From Micromonospora lupini str. Lupac 08 (lineage in GTDB: Bacteria; Actinomycetota; Actinomycetes; Mycobacteriales; Micromonosporaceae), in NCBI RefSeq assembly GCF_000297395.2, contig NZ_HF570108.1, positions 5,999,700-6,063,699 on the forward strand: a stretch of 64,000 nt of DNA, written 5' to 3'. Under the pieces are notes generated by a model. That model saw only the letters and a program-made list of their open reading frames with translations. It made no database searches and was not told the origin of the DNA. Below are positions 48,528 through 57,546 of this stretch, in pieces (within the stretch, counting starts at the first letter, position 1; each line of letters starts with the position of its first letter). Both the position numbers and the translations under genes were made by a program.

Positions 48528-50977
48528 TAGGCGTCCCTCTCAGTCGCGGTCGGAGGTTCGGAGGCCGTCGGAGGCGCCGCAGCCGGGCCTGCCGCGGGCG
48601 GGGCCGCAGCCGGGCCTGCCGCGGCCGGGGTGGCATCCGGCCGGCTCACCGGGGTGGCCGGGCCGGGCGTACCGCCCCGAGCGGTCGAGCCCGGGGCGAC
48701 GACTGTGGCCCGGCCGCGTGCGGTGCCGGCCTGGAGGGCCGCCATGACCCGGCGGACCTCCTCCGGCGATCGTGGCGTCGGCGCGTCGGCGACTGTGGAC
48801 CGGGGTTGGGCGGTGGGGGTCCGCCGTCGCACCCTGCGGGGCAGCCCTTCCAGGTCGTCAGTCGTCCCGTCGGAGGACGACTCGCCGTTGGCGGCCGGCG
48901 CGTCGGCCGGCGGACGGTCCGGCGTCGGGCCGGTGGGCAGGGCGAGGGTGGGCAGGTCGTCGGTGGCGGTCGCGGCCACGGCCGCGCTGGTGCGGCCGGC
49001 GCGGGGCCGGGGCACCGCGCCTCGGCGCGCCGGTCGGGCCAGACGCCTGTCGCCCGAGGGCGCGGCAAGCGTGGCGGGGTCGGGGCCGGCCGGCGGCTCG
49101 GTGGTGACCAGGTCGGTGGGGACCAGCACCACGGCGGTGACGCCGCCCGCCTCGGAGGGCCGCAGCCGTACGCGCACGGCGTGCCGGGCCGCCAGCCGGG
49201 CCACCACGAACAGGCCGAGTCGGGCACTCTGCGCCGGGTCGAACTCGGGCGAGCTGGCCAGCCGGGTGTTGGCGCTCTCCAGCGCGGCCGCGGACATTCC
49301 CAGGCCCTGGTCGGTGACCTCCAGGACGTACCCGTTGGCGACCTGCTCCCCGGTGATGGTCACCCGGGTGCCCGGCGGGGAGAAGGCGGTGGCGTTCTCG
49401 ACCAGCTCGGCGAGCAGGTGGATGATGTCGCCGACCGCCCGGCCCAGCACGCCGACCGGCTGCACTGTGGTGATGTCCACCCGGTCGTACGCCTCGACCT
49501 CGCTGATCGCGCCGCGGACCAGGTCGACCATCGCGACCGGGTTGCGCCACCCTCGACCCGGCGCGGAACCGGCGAGAATGACCAGGTCCTCGGCGTGCCG
49601 GCGGAGTCGGGTGGCCAGGTGGTCCACCTGGAACAGCTCGGCCAGCTCGTCCGGGTCCTCGGCGCGACGCTCCATCCGGTCCAGCAGGTGCAGCTGCCGG
49701 TGCACCAGGCCCTGGCTGCGCCGGGCGATGTTGAGGAACACCTCGTTGAGCCCGCGGCGCAGGGTGACCTCGTCCACGGCGGCCTGGACGGCCGTGCGCT
49801 GCACCTCGGTGAAGGCCCGGCCGACCTCGCCGATCTCGTCGTTGCCGTACTCAAGGGGTGGCGCCTCCCGGGCGACGTCGACCTGCTCGCCGCGGCGCAG
49901 TCGGGTCACCACGTCCGGCAGCCGGTGCTCGGCCAGCTCCAGGGCGGCGGTACGGACGCCGCTGAGTCGTCGGACCAGGGTGCGGCCGACCCGCAGCGCC
50001 ACCAGCACCGAGACCACCACGGCGGCGAGCCCGAGCACCCCGGCGGCGGCCAGCCGGACCAGGATCCAGACGGCCATCGGCACCGAGCGGTCGGTGAGCC
50101 CGTCGGCCTCGGCCAGCTCGAAGTCGCGCAACTGCTGCTGTACGGCGTCGTGGCTGGCCTGCCACGACGCGGCGTCCACAGGTGGCCGACCGGACCTGTT
50201 GGCCCCGATCAACGCGTCCTGCATGGCGCGCAGGCTGGTGAACGCCGGGCTCTCGGTCAGTCGCTGGTACGCGGCACGCCCGGCCTCGGGCAGGTCGGCC
50301 ACCGCGCTCTCGGTGAGCCACCGCTGGTTGCCGATGGCCTGCACGAGCAGGGCGTGCTCCCCCTCGGCGAACTTCCCGGCGGTCAGCACGCCGGCCAGCA
50401 TGGCGTCGGTCTGGCCGAGCAGCTCCCGGGAACGGCCCAGCGAGGTGAGCGCGAGCGCCTGTCGGTTGATGGCCGGATCGCTCAGGTTCGCCATCGCGGA
50501 GAACGCCTGGAAGGCCGCCGAGACCATGCCGCTGTAGAGGCCGAGGGCGCCGGCGCGGTCCATCAGACCGTCGTCGATGAAGTCCCGACCGGTCGGCAAC
50601 GCCGCCAGGGCGGCGACCAGCCGGTCGACCCGGTCCTCCAACAGGTCGTCGGCGGCGTCGCGCAACGCCTCCCCGTCGACCCGACGACGCAGCTCGGCCA
50701 CCGCCCGATCCGTACGCTGGCGCTGCTCGGTCAGGGCGGGCAGCTCGGTGGTGCCGGCGAGCTGCACCACCGACAGTCGACGCTCCCGTTGCAGCTCGGT
50801 GACGACGGCCTCGCCGGGGCGGCCCAGGTCGTACAGCAGGGTGCGCGCGGAGAGCAGGTTCAGGGCGGGGCCGAACGTCAGCGTCGTCGCGAAGATCCAC
50901 AGCGCGAGGAGCGCGGTCACCGGAGCGACGACCAACGCGGTCAGCTTCGAGCGGATCGGCCAGTCGCGGGTTCTCAT
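48527..50977 (-). CDS. Nitrate/nitrite-type sensor histidine kinase-like protein of the conservon (CvnA-type)
   Basis: An 816-residue membrane sensor that opens the conservon. A first helix (about 10-35), an extracellular NIT-type sensing domain (about 50-300), a second helix (near 310-335), a HAMP-like segment and a HATPase domain (about 500-640; blocks LLAELVENATAFSPPGTRV and VTDQGLGMSAAAL) follow in order. The tail after 680 is Ala/Pro-rich and disordered. The usual phosphoacceptor-histidine box is not obvious in the dimerisation region, as in other CvnA proteins. The ATG at 50977 follows GCGAGG. The ligand is unknown. Confidence 0.94.
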   Translation of the reverse strand: MRTRDWPIRSKLTALVVAPVTALLALWIFATTLTFGPALNLLSARTLLYDLGRPGEAVVTELQRERRLSVVQLAGTTELPALTEQRQRTDRAVAELRRRVDGEALRDAADDLLEDRVDRLVAALAALPTGRDFIDDGLMDRAGALGLYSGMVSAAFQAFSAMANLSDPAINRQALALTSLGRSRELLGQTDAMLAGVLTAGKFAEGEHALLVQAIGNQRWLTESAVADLPEAGRAAYQRLTESPAFTSLRAMQDALIGANRSGRPPVDAASWQASHDAVQQQLRDFELAEADGLTDRSVPMAVWILVRLAAAGVLGLAAVVVSVLVALRVGRTLVRRLSGVRTAALELAEHRLPDVVTRLRRGEQVDVAREAPPLEYGNDEIGEVGRAFTEVQRTAVQAAVDEVTLRRGLNEVFLNIARRSQGLVHRQLHLLDRMERRAEDPDELAELFQVDHLATRLRRHAEDLVILAGSAPGRGWRNPVAMVDLVRGAISEVEAYDRVDITTVQPVGVLGRAVGDIIHLLAELVENATAFSPPGTRVTITGEQVANGYVLEVTDQGLGMSAAALESANTRLASSPEFDPAQSARLGLFVVARLAARHAVRVRLRPSEAGGVTAVVLVPTDLVTTEPPAGPDPATLAAPSGDRRLARPARRGAVPRPRAGRTSAAVAATATDDLPTLALPTGPTPDRPPADAPAANGESSSDGTTDDLEGLPRRVRRRTPTAQPRSTVADAPTPRSPEEVRRVMAALQAGTARGRATVVAPGSTARGGTPGPATPVSRPDATPAAAGPAAAPPAAGPAAAPPTASEPPTATERDA

Positions 50978-51167
50978 CAGACCTCGCCCGTACAGGGGTG
51001 GCAGGAGGGGCGCCGGCACCGCCGGGCAACGCGCTCGCCGGTCGCGCACCCGGCCGTCAGGCCGGGCACCGGCGCGGGCGCCTTGGGCAGGATACGTAAT
51101 CGCGCCCGGTTGCACTACCGCCCGTCGCGTCGACATCGACGCTGCGAAATGCGCCTGCGCCGGTACG

Positions 51168-51203
51168 ACGAGCGCCCCACCGGTCCACCGACGGGGCGCT
51201 CGT
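51168..51203 (-). terminator. Hairpin after the catalase gene
   Basis: Perfect 11-bp arms 51168-51178 and 51193-51203 with a 14-nt loop, about 15 bp past the catalase stop codon on the minus strand. Confidence 0.7.
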
Positions 51204-51217
51204 GTCACCGGTACGGA

Positions 51218-52709
51218 TCAGATGTTGTCGGCGATGCCGAGCCCCTCGGCGACGCGCCGGCCGTAGCTCGCGTCGCACTGGCTGAAGTGCCAGACCATCT
51301 TCTCCTGGATGTGCTTGTCACACTGGGCCAGCAAAGTGGTCAGGTTGTGCACCAGGTCGTCGCGCTCGGCGTCGGTCATCTCGCGGAAGCGGCGGCCGGC
51401 CTGCGCGTAGTTGTTCTGCCGCTCGATCGGGGCCTTCATGACGTGCCCGGAGACGAAGGGCCGATACTCCCGGTAGGACTCGTCGGCCTCCTGGAGCCCG
51501 GCGACGGAGGACGGCTCGAAGTTGATGTGCGGGTCGGCGCCGCGGTTGTCCACCCCGTACGACATCGCACCGCCGCCCTGGTTGGTGCTGACCTGGACGT
51601 CCTCGCGCGGCCGGTTGACCGGGAGCTGGAGGTAGTTCGGGCCGACCCGGTAGCGCTGGGTGTCCGAGTAGGAGAAGGTCCGCCCGACAAGCATCTTGTC
51701 GTCGGAGAAGTCGATCCCGTCGACAAGTACGCCGGTGCCGAAGGCGATCTGCTCATTCTCGTTGTGGTGGTCGGTGATGTTCCGGTTGAGCGTCATCATG
51801 CCGACCGGCAGGTAGGGGAACTGCTCCTCCGGCCAGATCTTGGTGTCGTCGAGCGGGTCGAAGTCCAGCTCGGGATGCTCGTCGTCGCTCATGATCTGCA
51901 CGTTGAGCTCCCACTGCGGGTACTCACCGCGTTCGATCGCCTCGTACAGGTCCCGGGAGGCGTGGCCCAGCTCGGTGGCCTGGATCGCGTCCGCCTCGGC
52001 CTGGGTCAGGTTGTGCTCGCCCTGCTGGGTCAACCAGTGGAACTTGACGAGCACGGCCTCGCCCTGGGCGTTCACCAGGCGGTAGGTAGTTCACGCCCGA
52101 CCCGCGCATGGTGCGGTAGTTGCGAGGGATGCCGTAAGGGGAGAAGAGCCAGGTCAGCATGTGCATCGACTCGGGCGTGTCGGACATCAGGTCGAAGATG
52201 CGGTTCGGCTCCTGGCGGAAGGTCACCGGGTCGGGCTTCAACGAGTGGATCACGTCGGGGAACTTGATCGCGTCGCGGATGAAGAAGACCTGGAGGTTGT
52301 TGCCCACCAGGTCCCAGTTGCCGTCCCCGGTGCGGAACTTGACCGCGAAGCCGCGCGGGTCGCGGGCGGCCTCGGAGGAGTCCCGGCCGCCGATGACTGT
52401 GGAGAAGCGGATGGTGACGGGGGTCTTCGCGCCCCTCGTCTGGAACAACTTCGCCCGGGTGTACGTGGCGGCCGGCTCGTCGCCGATCGTCCCGTACGCC
52501 TCGAACTCACCGTGCGCGACGAAGCCGCGCGCGTGCACCACCCGCTCCGGGATGCGCTCCCGGTCGAAGTGACTGATCTTCTTCAGGAAGTGGTAGTTCT
52601 CCAGCGTGGCGGGCCCGCGCGAGCCGACCGTCCGCTGCTGCTGGTTGTTGTGCACGGGGTGACCCTGGCGGGTGGTGAGGGTCGGCCTGTCGGCCTGCGG
52701 GTCGCTCAT
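51218..52709 (-). pseudogene. katA: Catalase (KatA type), broken by one extra base
   Basis: A monofunctional haem catalase sequence of normal length, read from the ATG at 52709 (MSDPQADRPT; GGAGGAG upstream). Haem/active-site features are intact in both parts: His59 in RVVHARGFVAHGEFEAYG, GDGNWDLVGNNLQVFFIRDA in the first part, and the tyrosine haem ligand in RTFSYSDTQRYRVGPNY in the second. The frame changes at about 52088. After GSGVN the reading becomes YLPPG, whereas one base less restores TYRLVNAQGEAVLVKFHW. The total span is 3n+1 bases. Either the gene is really frameshifted in this strain or one base is a sequence error. No slippery run or pseudoknot is obvious. Confidence 0.85.
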
Positions 52710-52938
52710 CGGTCTCCTCCGGATGCGTGGTGCGGCGTACCTGACCGGTCCCGGGTTGGCCGGGCCTGGTCGCTCGCGGGCGTACGGCGGGCACCACCCA
52801 CCCAACCGCCTTATCTGGAATGAGTCAAGTTTTCGCCACGATGTGGCGACACCCGGCCGGGATCGGCGAGGAAAGTGCCTCGGATCGGGATTGGCGATCA
52901 GTACGCGGAGGGAATACCAGGTGACGAAGGAGGAGCCC

Positions 52939-53538
52939 ATGTCGCCCACGCAGATAATCGTCATCGTGCTCGTCGTGCTGGTGATCGTCGCGGCGCTCGC
53001 CGTGGCCGTCCGGACGATCGGCCGTCGCCGCGCGCTGCGCAGCCGGTTCGGGCCGGAGTACGACAGGGTGGTGCAGGAGCAGGACAGCCGGTCCGCCGCG
53101 GAGCGCGAGCTGCGCGACCGGGAACGCCGGCACGCCGAGCTCACGCTCACCCCGCTCAGCCCGGAGTCCCGGGCCCGTTACGCCGCCGCCTGGGAAGAGC
53201 TCCAGATCCGCTTCATCGACTCGCCGGGCGAGACCGTGGGCGACGCCGACGAACTGGTCACCCGACTCATCGAGGAGCAGGGCTACCCGACCGGGGACTT
53301 CTCCGACCAGATCGCCCACCTCTCCGTCGAGCACGCCCGCACCCTCACCAACTACCGGGACGCGCACGAGATCCACCTCCGCAACTCCCGGGGGGAGGCG
53401 AGCACCGAGGAGCTGCGCCAGGCGGTCGTGCACTACCGGGCCCTCTTCGCCGACCTGCTCGGTGAGGAGCCGGTCGGTCAGCGCACTCCCGAACAGGGTT
53501 CCCACCCGGACACTCCGCACGACGCCACGAGCCGCTGA
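52939..53538 (+). CDS. Membrane-anchored protein with a shared C-terminal domain
   Basis: A 199-residue protein with one N-terminal helix (IIVIVLVVLVIVAALAVAVR) and a cytoplasmic part starting as a coiled region. The C-terminal block RYAAAWEELQIRFIDSPGET and HYRALFADLLGEE recurs in the next gene's protein. The ATG at 52939 follows AAGGAGGAG. The two genes are 11 bp apart and probably cotranscribed. Function unknown; the repeated domain suggests the pair interact or bind the same partner. Confidence 0.85.
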   Translation: MSPTQIIVIVLVVLVIVAALAVAVRTIGRRRALRSRFGPEYDRVVQEQDSRSAAERELRDRERRHAELTLTPLSPESRARYAAAWEELQIRFIDSPGETVGDADELVTRLIEEQGYPTGDFSDQIAHLSVEHARTLTNYRDAHEIHLRNSRGEASTEELRQAVVHYRALFADLLGEEPVGQRTPEQGSHPDTPHDATSR

Positions 53539-53549
53539 GGAGGCCACCG

Positions 53550-54716
53550 ATGCGCCACGAAGAGCAGCAGGTGAGCAACGACCACCCGGAGGCCGTCCGG
53601 TCCGCGCCGGTCCCGGTGCCGCCGACCGGCGACCGGGCCGCCCACTCGGACGTACCCGAGGACGCCCTGGACGACCGGGGCACCTTCGACGACCCGACCA
53701 CCGACCACGACCGGGTCACCGCCCACGACCGGGCCATCGACCCCGAGCGGGCCAACGGCACCGACCCGGGCACCCTGCACGACCGGACCGACGACGACCG
53801 GGTCGCGGACGACGACCGGATTGACGACGACCGGGCCGACACCGAGTGGGCCGACGACAAGCGGGCCGAGGACGACACCGAGCGCCGGAACCGGCCCGAC
53901 GACGACGAGGGTGGCTTCCACGAGCCGGGACCGCTCCCGACCGCCTTCGGCGCCACCACCGTGGCCGACGCGGTGGCGGCGTCCGCGCTGGCGAGCCCCT
54001 ACCCGCAGGACCAGCCGGACCCACGTGCCGAGCGGACCGCCCAGCCGGGCGACGGCGCCGAGGACGGCGAGCGGGAGGGTCTGCGCGCCGACCCCACCGC
54101 CGAGCTGCACCGCCGCGACGGCGTTCCGGAGACCGACCGGGACATCTCACCGGCGACCGACGAGGCCGCCGACCTGGACGTCGACGACCCGCGCGCGGAC
54201 GCCGACACCTCCGCGCGCACCGTCGTCGTCCCCGGCAGCACGGACGGTGCGCCCGAGCGACGCGGCGACCTGACCGACTGGGCCGGCGATCCCGACGCGG
54301 CAGCCGCGGGCGCGGCCGGCTACGGCAGCGCGTCCCCGGAGATGGTCGACCCGGACGCCGACGCCGAACCGGTCACCACCGAGGCGGCCGGCACCTCTCT
54401 GGAGTCCGCCGGGACGTCGCGGCCCGCCGGTTCGACAGTCGCCGCCGAGCCGGCCACGCTGCTCGACGGGGACACCGCGCAGGGCTTCCGGGACCGCTGG
54501 CGGGACGTGCAGCTGCGTTTCGTCGACGACCCGCACGCCGCGGCCGGCGAGGCGCAGGCCCTCGTGGAGGAGGCCATCCAGGCTCTCGCCTCCGCGCTGG
54601 CCGCCCAGAAGAACACGCTGGGCGGGTGGCAGGACGCCGGCTCGGCGGACACCGAGCAGTTGCGGATGGCCGTCCGCAACTACCGCGACTTCCTGGACCG
54701 CGTACTGGGTCGCTGA
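53550..54716 (+). CDS. Large acidic, disordered protein with the same C-terminal domain
   Basis: A 388-residue, highly acidic protein. Residues about 40-140 are a low-complexity run of Asp/Arg-rich short repeats (DDRVADDDRIDDDRADTEWA), with further Asp/Ala-rich segments to about 290. The last 85 residues (GFRDRWRDVQLRFVDDPHAA to YRDFLDRVLGR) match the C-terminal block of the preceding gene. The ATG at 53550 follows GAGGAGG; a GTG at 53571 is a weak alternative. No membrane helix is visible, so the pair consists of one anchored and one soluble member. Confidence 0.82.
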   Translation: MRHEEQQVSNDHPEAVRSAPVPVPPTGDRAAHSDVPEDALDDRGTFDDPTTDHDRVTAHDRAIDPERANGTDPGTLHDRTDDDRVADDDRIDDDRADTEWADDKRAEDDTERRNRPDDDEGGFHEPGPLPTAFGATTVADAVAASALASPYPQDQPDPRAERTAQPGDGAEDGEREGLRADPTAELHRRDGVPETDRDISPATDEAADLDVDDPRADADTSARTVVVPGSTDGAPERRGDLTDWAGDPDAAAAGAAGYGSASPEMVDPDADAEPVTTEAAGTSLESAGTSRPAGSTVAAEPATLLDGDTAQGFRDRWRDVQLRFVDDPHAAAGEAQALVEEAIQALASALAAQKNTLGGWQDAGSADTEQLRMAVRNYRDFLDRVLGR

Positions 54717-54726
54717 GCGACACGAT

Positions 54727-54764
54727 CGAGGGGCGCCCCGGCCGGCAGGCCGGGGCGCCCCTCG
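54727..54764 (+). terminator. Perfect 17-bp terminator
   Basis: Arms 54727-54743 and 54748-54764 with a 4-nt loop, 10 bp after the acidic-protein stop. It separates this unit from the symporter gene. Confidence 0.88.
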
Positions 54765-54938
54765 GCGTTGCGAGGGCGGCCGCTGAGCGCTTCGACACCG
54801 GTCAGACGCACAGCCGGGGCGAGCCACCCGCGCGGGCCCGAACACACCGCAGCGGACGCGCAGGCGTGAAACCTCGCGTAGTGGGTAATACGGCGCGCGC
54901 ATCAAACCGGTGCCAACGTCGGGACGAGGGGTGACGGG

Positions 54939-56597
54939 ATGGACGGCGGCGGTCTGCGGCTCAATATGAACGGGCTGGACTACCTGATTCTTGCGCTGTA
55001 CTTCGTCACCGTCCTCGGGGTGGGCTTCGCCGCCCGGCGGGCGATCCGGACCAGCGTCGACTTCTTCCTCTCCGGCCGCTCCCTGCCGGCCTGGGTGACC
55101 GGCCTCGCGTTCGTCTCGGCGAACCTGGGGGCCCTGGAAATCATCGGCATGGCGGCGAACGGCGCCCAGTACGGCGTCATGACGGTCCACTACTACTGGA
55201 TCGGCGCGGTGCCGGCGATGGTCTTCCTGGGCATCGTGATGATGCCCTTCTACTACGGGTCCAAGGTCCGCAGCGTGCCCGAGTACCTGCGGCTGCGCTT
55301 CAACCGGCCGACCCACCTGCTGAACGCGCTCAGCTTCGCCGTCGCCCAGGTGCTGATCGCCGGTGTGAACCTCTACGCGCTGGCCCTGGTCATGCAGGCG
55401 CTGCTCGGCTGGCCGCTCTGGACCGCGATCGTGGTCGGCGCGGCGATCGTGCTGGCGTACATCACCATCGGTGGCCTGTCCGGGGCGATCTACAACGAGG
55501 TGCTCCAGTTCTTCGTCATCCTGGCCGGCCTCATCCCGGTCACGGTGATCGGCCTGGTCAAGGTCGGCGGGGTGAGCGGGCTCATGGACGCGGTCCGCGA
55601 CTCGAAGCTCGGCGAGGCGGGCCTGCACGCCTGGCAGGACACCGCCAGCACCGACAACCCGCTCGGCGCGCAGTGGATCGGCATCGTGTTCGGCCTCGGC
55701 TTCGTGCTCTCGTTCGGCTACTGGACGACGAACTTCGCCGAGGTGCAGCGGGCCCTGTCGGCGAAGAACATGAGCGCCGCCCGGCGTACGCCGATCATCG
55801 CCGCGTACCCGAAGCTGTTCATCCCCCTGGTCACGATCATCCCGGGCCTGGTGGCCCTGGTGACGGTGAAGGGGCTCGGCGCGGACAAGGGCGACCTGCA
55901 GTACAACAACGCGATCCCGCTGCTGATGCGCGACCTGCTGCCCAACGGCGTGCTCGGGGTGGCGGTCACCGGCCTGCTCGCCTCGTTCATGGCCGGCATG
56001 GCGGCCAACGTGAGTGGCTTCAACACCGTGTTCACCTACGACATCTGGCAGGCGTACGTCCGCCGCGGCCGGTCCGACGAGTACTACCTGCGGATCGGCC
56101 GGTGGGCGACCGTCGCCGCCGTGGTGATCGGCATCGGGACGGCGTTCATCGCGTCCGGCTTCAGCAACATCATGAACTACATCCAGGCGCTCTTCTCGCT
56201 GTTCAACGCGCCGCTGTTCGCCACGTTCATCATCGGCATGTTCTGGAAGCGGATGAGCGCCCTCGCCGGCTTCTGGTCGCTGCTGCTGGGCACGCTGGCC
56301 TCGCTCGCCACCTACCTGCTCTACAAGGGCGGCGTGATCGGCTTCAACTCCGACCTGGAGGAGAGCTTCTGGGGTGCCGGCATCGCGTTCGTCACCGTGG
56401 CGGTGGTCGCCGCGATCCTCACCCCGCTCACCGCGCCCAAGCGCGACGAGGAGCTGCGCGGGCTGGTCTACGGGCTGGGCGGCGTCGACCTGAAGGGTGA
56501 CGTGCTCGCCGGAGACGCCGTCTGGTACCGGTCCCCCGTGCTGCTCGGCGTGATCGCGGTCGCGCTCGCCGCCCTCTTCTACATCCCGGTCTTCTAG
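54939..56597 (+). CDS. Sodium/solute symporter (SSS family)
   Basis: A 552-residue membrane transporter with about 13-14 helices of the SSS family. The segments YLILALYFVTVLGVGFAARR and DFFLSGRSLPAWVTGLAFVS, and the helix RALSAKNMSAARRTPII, fit the sugar/carboxylate symporter branch (SGLT-like). The substrate cannot be read. The ATG at 54939 is used, with MDGGGLRLNMNG before the first helix; an ATG 9 codons on is possible. A small membrane protein gene starts 14 bp after its stop, so the two probably work together. Confidence 0.94.
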   Translation: MDGGGLRLNMNGLDYLILALYFVTVLGVGFAARRAIRTSVDFFLSGRSLPAWVTGLAFVSANLGALEIIGMAANGAQYGVMTVHYYWIGAVPAMVFLGIVMMPFYYGSKVRSVPEYLRLRFNRPTHLLNALSFAVAQVLIAGVNLYALALVMQALLGWPLWTAIVVGAAIVLAYITIGGLSGAIYNEVLQFFVILAGLIPVTVIGLVKVGGVSGLMDAVRDSKLGEAGLHAWQDTASTDNPLGAQWIGIVFGLGFVLSFGYWTTNFAEVQRALSAKNMSAARRTPIIAAYPKLFIPLVTIIPGLVALVTVKGLGADKGDLQYNNAIPLLMRDLLPNGVLGVAVTGLLASFMAGMAANVSGFNTVFTYDIWQAYVRRGRSDEYYLRIGRWATVAAVVIGIGTAFIASGFSNIMNYIQALFSLFNAPLFATFIIGMFWKRMSALAGFWSLLLGTLASLATYLLYKGGVIGFNSDLEESFWGAGIAFVTVAVVAAILTPLTAPKRDEELRGLVYGLGGVDLKGDVLAGDAVWYRSPVLLGVIAVALAALFYIPVF

Positions 56598-56611
56598 AAA
56601 GGAGTCGGCAG

Positions 56612-56920
56612 ATGAGCAACGACGGCCAGCCGGCGCAGGACCCGCTGATCGACGAGACGCAGGCCGAGGAGCGCCGCTCCGCCGCCGCCCGACTGTTCGA
56701 CATCCGTCGGGTGATCGGTGGCCTCTTCGTGGCGTACGGGATCATCGTGACGCTTATCGGCATCTTCGACAGCCGGGCCGAGATCGACAAGGCCGAGGGC
56801 GTCCGCATCAACCTGTGGGCAGGTCTGGTGATGCTCGCCTTCGGCCTGCTCATGCTGCTCTGGCAGTGGGTGCGCCCGGCCGAGGCGCCGAACCCGAACG
56901 AGCAGCAGCCCGACAGCTGA
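56612..56920 (+). CDS. Small two-helix membrane protein beside the symporter
   Basis: A 102-residue protein. An acidic N-terminus is followed by two hydrophobic helices (about residues 38-52, GGLFVAYGIIVTLIGIF, and 68-88, NLWAGLVMLAFGLLMLLWQW) and a short polar tail. It overlaps nothing and starts 14 bp after the SSS gene, with an AAAGGAG ribosome site. Other SSS transporters also have small helical partners, but I cannot prove a complex. Function unknown. Confidence 0.83.
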   Translation: MSNDGQPAQDPLIDETQAEERRSAAARLFDIRRVIGGLFVAYGIIVTLIGIFDSRAEIDKAEGVRINLWAGLVMLAFGLLMLLWQWVRPAEAPNPNEQQPDS

Positions 56921-57036
56921 CGCCAGGCCCGTCGCCGGCGCCGTCCATACGGGCGGCGCCGGCGCCGCGCATGGGCGCGGACGCACGGGGTACGCCAGGG
57001 GGATCAGGCAACGTGTCGGACACAGGAGGCAGCACC

Positions 57037-57420
57037 ATGACCGATCGCGACCGCCGACCGCTGGAGGAGAGCCCGCAAACGGCCGCTGCGGTGGACGACG
57101 ACAGCACCGTCCCGCAGTTGCGGACCGGGGGCGGGCCCGACCGTGACACGCCGACCTTCACCGAGCCCCGCGACCGGCCGGAGGACCTCGCTCCGGACAC
57201 CGACGACCTGATCGGGGACCCGTACGGCGCCGGCACCGGCGCGACCGGGACGGGCACCGGCGCGGGCGGCGACAACATCCGTACCGGGGCTGAGCAGCCC
57301 TGGGAGCCGGAGGATCTGGTGATGGCCCGCGGACAGGACCTCACCCCGGAGAACCTGGACAAGGCCCGCCGCGACCTGGCCGAGCAGGGCCGCGCGGCGA
57401 TCGAGCGCACTGTGCCCTGA
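57037..57420 (+). CDS. Acidic hypothetical protein
   Basis: A 127-residue acidic protein with a Gly/Thr-rich low-complexity stretch in the middle (PYGAGTGATGTGTGAGGDNI). The end reads EPEDLVMARGQDLTPENLDK, then a helix-like ARRDLAEQGRAAIERTVP. No domain recognised and no membrane helix. The ATG at 57037 follows ACAGGAGG, which decides it over a GTG near 57013. A bidirectional hairpin lies 20 bp after the stop. Confidence 0.7.
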   Translation: MTDRDRRPLEESPQTAAAVDDDSTVPQLRTGGGPDRDTPTFTEPRDRPEDLAPDTDDLIGDPYGAGTGATGTGTGAGGDNIRTGAEQPWEPEDLVMARGQDLTPENLDKARRDLAEQGRAAIERTVP

Positions 57421-57439
57421 CCCGGGGCGGAACAGGGGT

Positions 57440-57480
57440 GGGGTCCCCGGCCCGACCGTGACGGTCGGACCGGGGACCCC
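57440..57480. terminator. Bidirectional terminator, 19-bp stem with one mismatch
   Basis: Arms 57440-57458 and 57462-57480 match at 18 of 19 positions with a TGA loop. It lies between the convergent stops at 57420 and 57547. Confidence 0.8.
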
Positions 57481-57546
57481 GGGGGAACCTGCCGCCGGCA
57501 GTGCCTCACCTACTGCCGGTGGCGGGTTGGTGCGTGAGCTACCCGC

